This document shows, one piece after another, positions 14,042 through 14,281 of a DNA stretch of 14,281 nucleotides. A program made the translations under genes and the position numbers. Below the pieces are notes generated by a model. The model made no database searches. It was not told where the DNA came from and saw nothing but the letters and a program-made list of their open reading frames with translations. Source of the stretch: Bacteroidota bacterium (GTDB lineage: Bacteria > Bacteroidota > Bacteroidia > UKL13-3); NCBI GenBank assembly GCA_010027395.1, contig RGVD01000044.1, forward strand, positions 1-14,281, written 5' to 3'. How positions within the stretch are numbered: position 1 is the first letter of the stretch; each line of letters opens with the position of its first letter.

Positions 14042-14281
14042 TTAGTACCCTATTGACTTTTTAACATTTACTTGTGCTACCATTAAATCGTATAAAGTAC
14101 TCAAATAATTTGTTTGAGTATTTTTCAATTCGGTTTCAGCCATTAACAATTCTGTGCTAGAACCAACACCTTCTTTTAATTTTAATTGAGCTCTTTTAAA
14201 TATTTGTTCTGCTAAATCCATGTTTTGCTTCTGAGTAAGAACTTGCTCTTTAGTCCTTAGATAGCTAGTTTTGGAATTGAA
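14042..14281 (-). CDS. TolC-family outer-membrane efflux protein, 3' part only
   Basis: The last 79 residues of an outer-membrane channel protein; the rest lies beyond the window edge. The frame is open from the window end to a TAA at 14042-14044. The sequence is heptad-rich and helical: QNMDLAEQIFKRAQLKLKEG, then GSSTELLMAETELKNTQTNY, then STLYDLMVAQVNVKKSIGY. This is the classical TolC-family C-terminal pattern, with a long periplasmic helix, a conserved L-x5-L-x2-A-x3-L-type helix and a final xxxGY. Its place 22 bp upstream of the adaptor gene supports the call and makes it the first visible gene of the efflux operon. Confidence 0.88.
   Translation of the reverse strand, partial: FNSKTSYLRTKEQVLTQKQNMDLAEQIFKRAQLKLKEGVGSSTELLMAETELKNTQTNYLSTLYDLMVAQVNVKKSIGY

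Overview
The window looks like chromosomal DNA of an AT-rich member of the Bacteroidota. This rests on recognised protein families (a Bacteroidota-style RND efflux operon with a lipoprotein adaptor, an rbfA / LolC-E-type permease neighbourhood, and a VanZ-like protein next to rbfA). Shine-Dalgarno sequences are also nearly absent, and several TAnnTTTG boxes of the kind used as the -7 element in this phylum are present. I cannot place it at genus level. No rRNA, tRNA, CRISPR array, insertion sequence or phage gene was seen.

Layout. (1) 1-1536, plus strand: the 3' part of a GT9 (heptosyltransferase-like) glycosyltransferase, overlapped by a PabA/TrpG-type glutamine amidotransferase. The first ~950 bp are visibly more AT-rich than the rest. 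(2) 1533-6061, minus strand: a closely packed series read in the order VanZ-like protein, rbfA, class I methyltransferase, mntA-like nucleotidyltransferase, hepT-like RNase toxin, LolC/E-type permease, isoaspartyl peptidase/asparaginase. The mntA/hepT pair is a toxin-antitoxin module sitting inside a housekeeping run. (3) 6085-7769, minus strand: pgk with a clear intrinsic terminator, and ridA upstream of it. (4) 7811-8415, plus strand: a short 3-hydroxyacyl-CoA dehydrogenase-like gene broken by one missing base in an A-run. (5) 8412-9204, minus strand: a conserved-looking protein of unknown function, preceded by a 48-residue cysteine protein with a DnaJ-type CxxCxGxG knuckle. (6) 9223-14281, minus strand: an efflux operon in the order TolC-like outer-membrane protein (cut by the window edge), lipoprotein membrane-fusion protein, and RND pump, ending in a GC-rich terminator.

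Functionally, the tripartite efflux operon is the clearest multi-gene machine. The outer-membrane channel, periplasmic adaptor and proton-driven pump are read in that order. The mntA/hepT pair should act as toxin and AMP-transferase antitoxin. The other genes are mostly core metabolism (pgk, ridA, pabA), ribosome maturation (rbfA) and envelope functions.

I do not see a convincing new multi-gene system. The observations most worth a second look are the perfect 33-bp in-frame duplication in the LolC/E permease, the frameshifted dehydrogenase (which also shows that a signal-peptide-like RidA extension is spurious), the uncalled 48-residue zinc-knuckle gene, and the toxin-antitoxin/methyltransferase insertion between rbfA and the permease.
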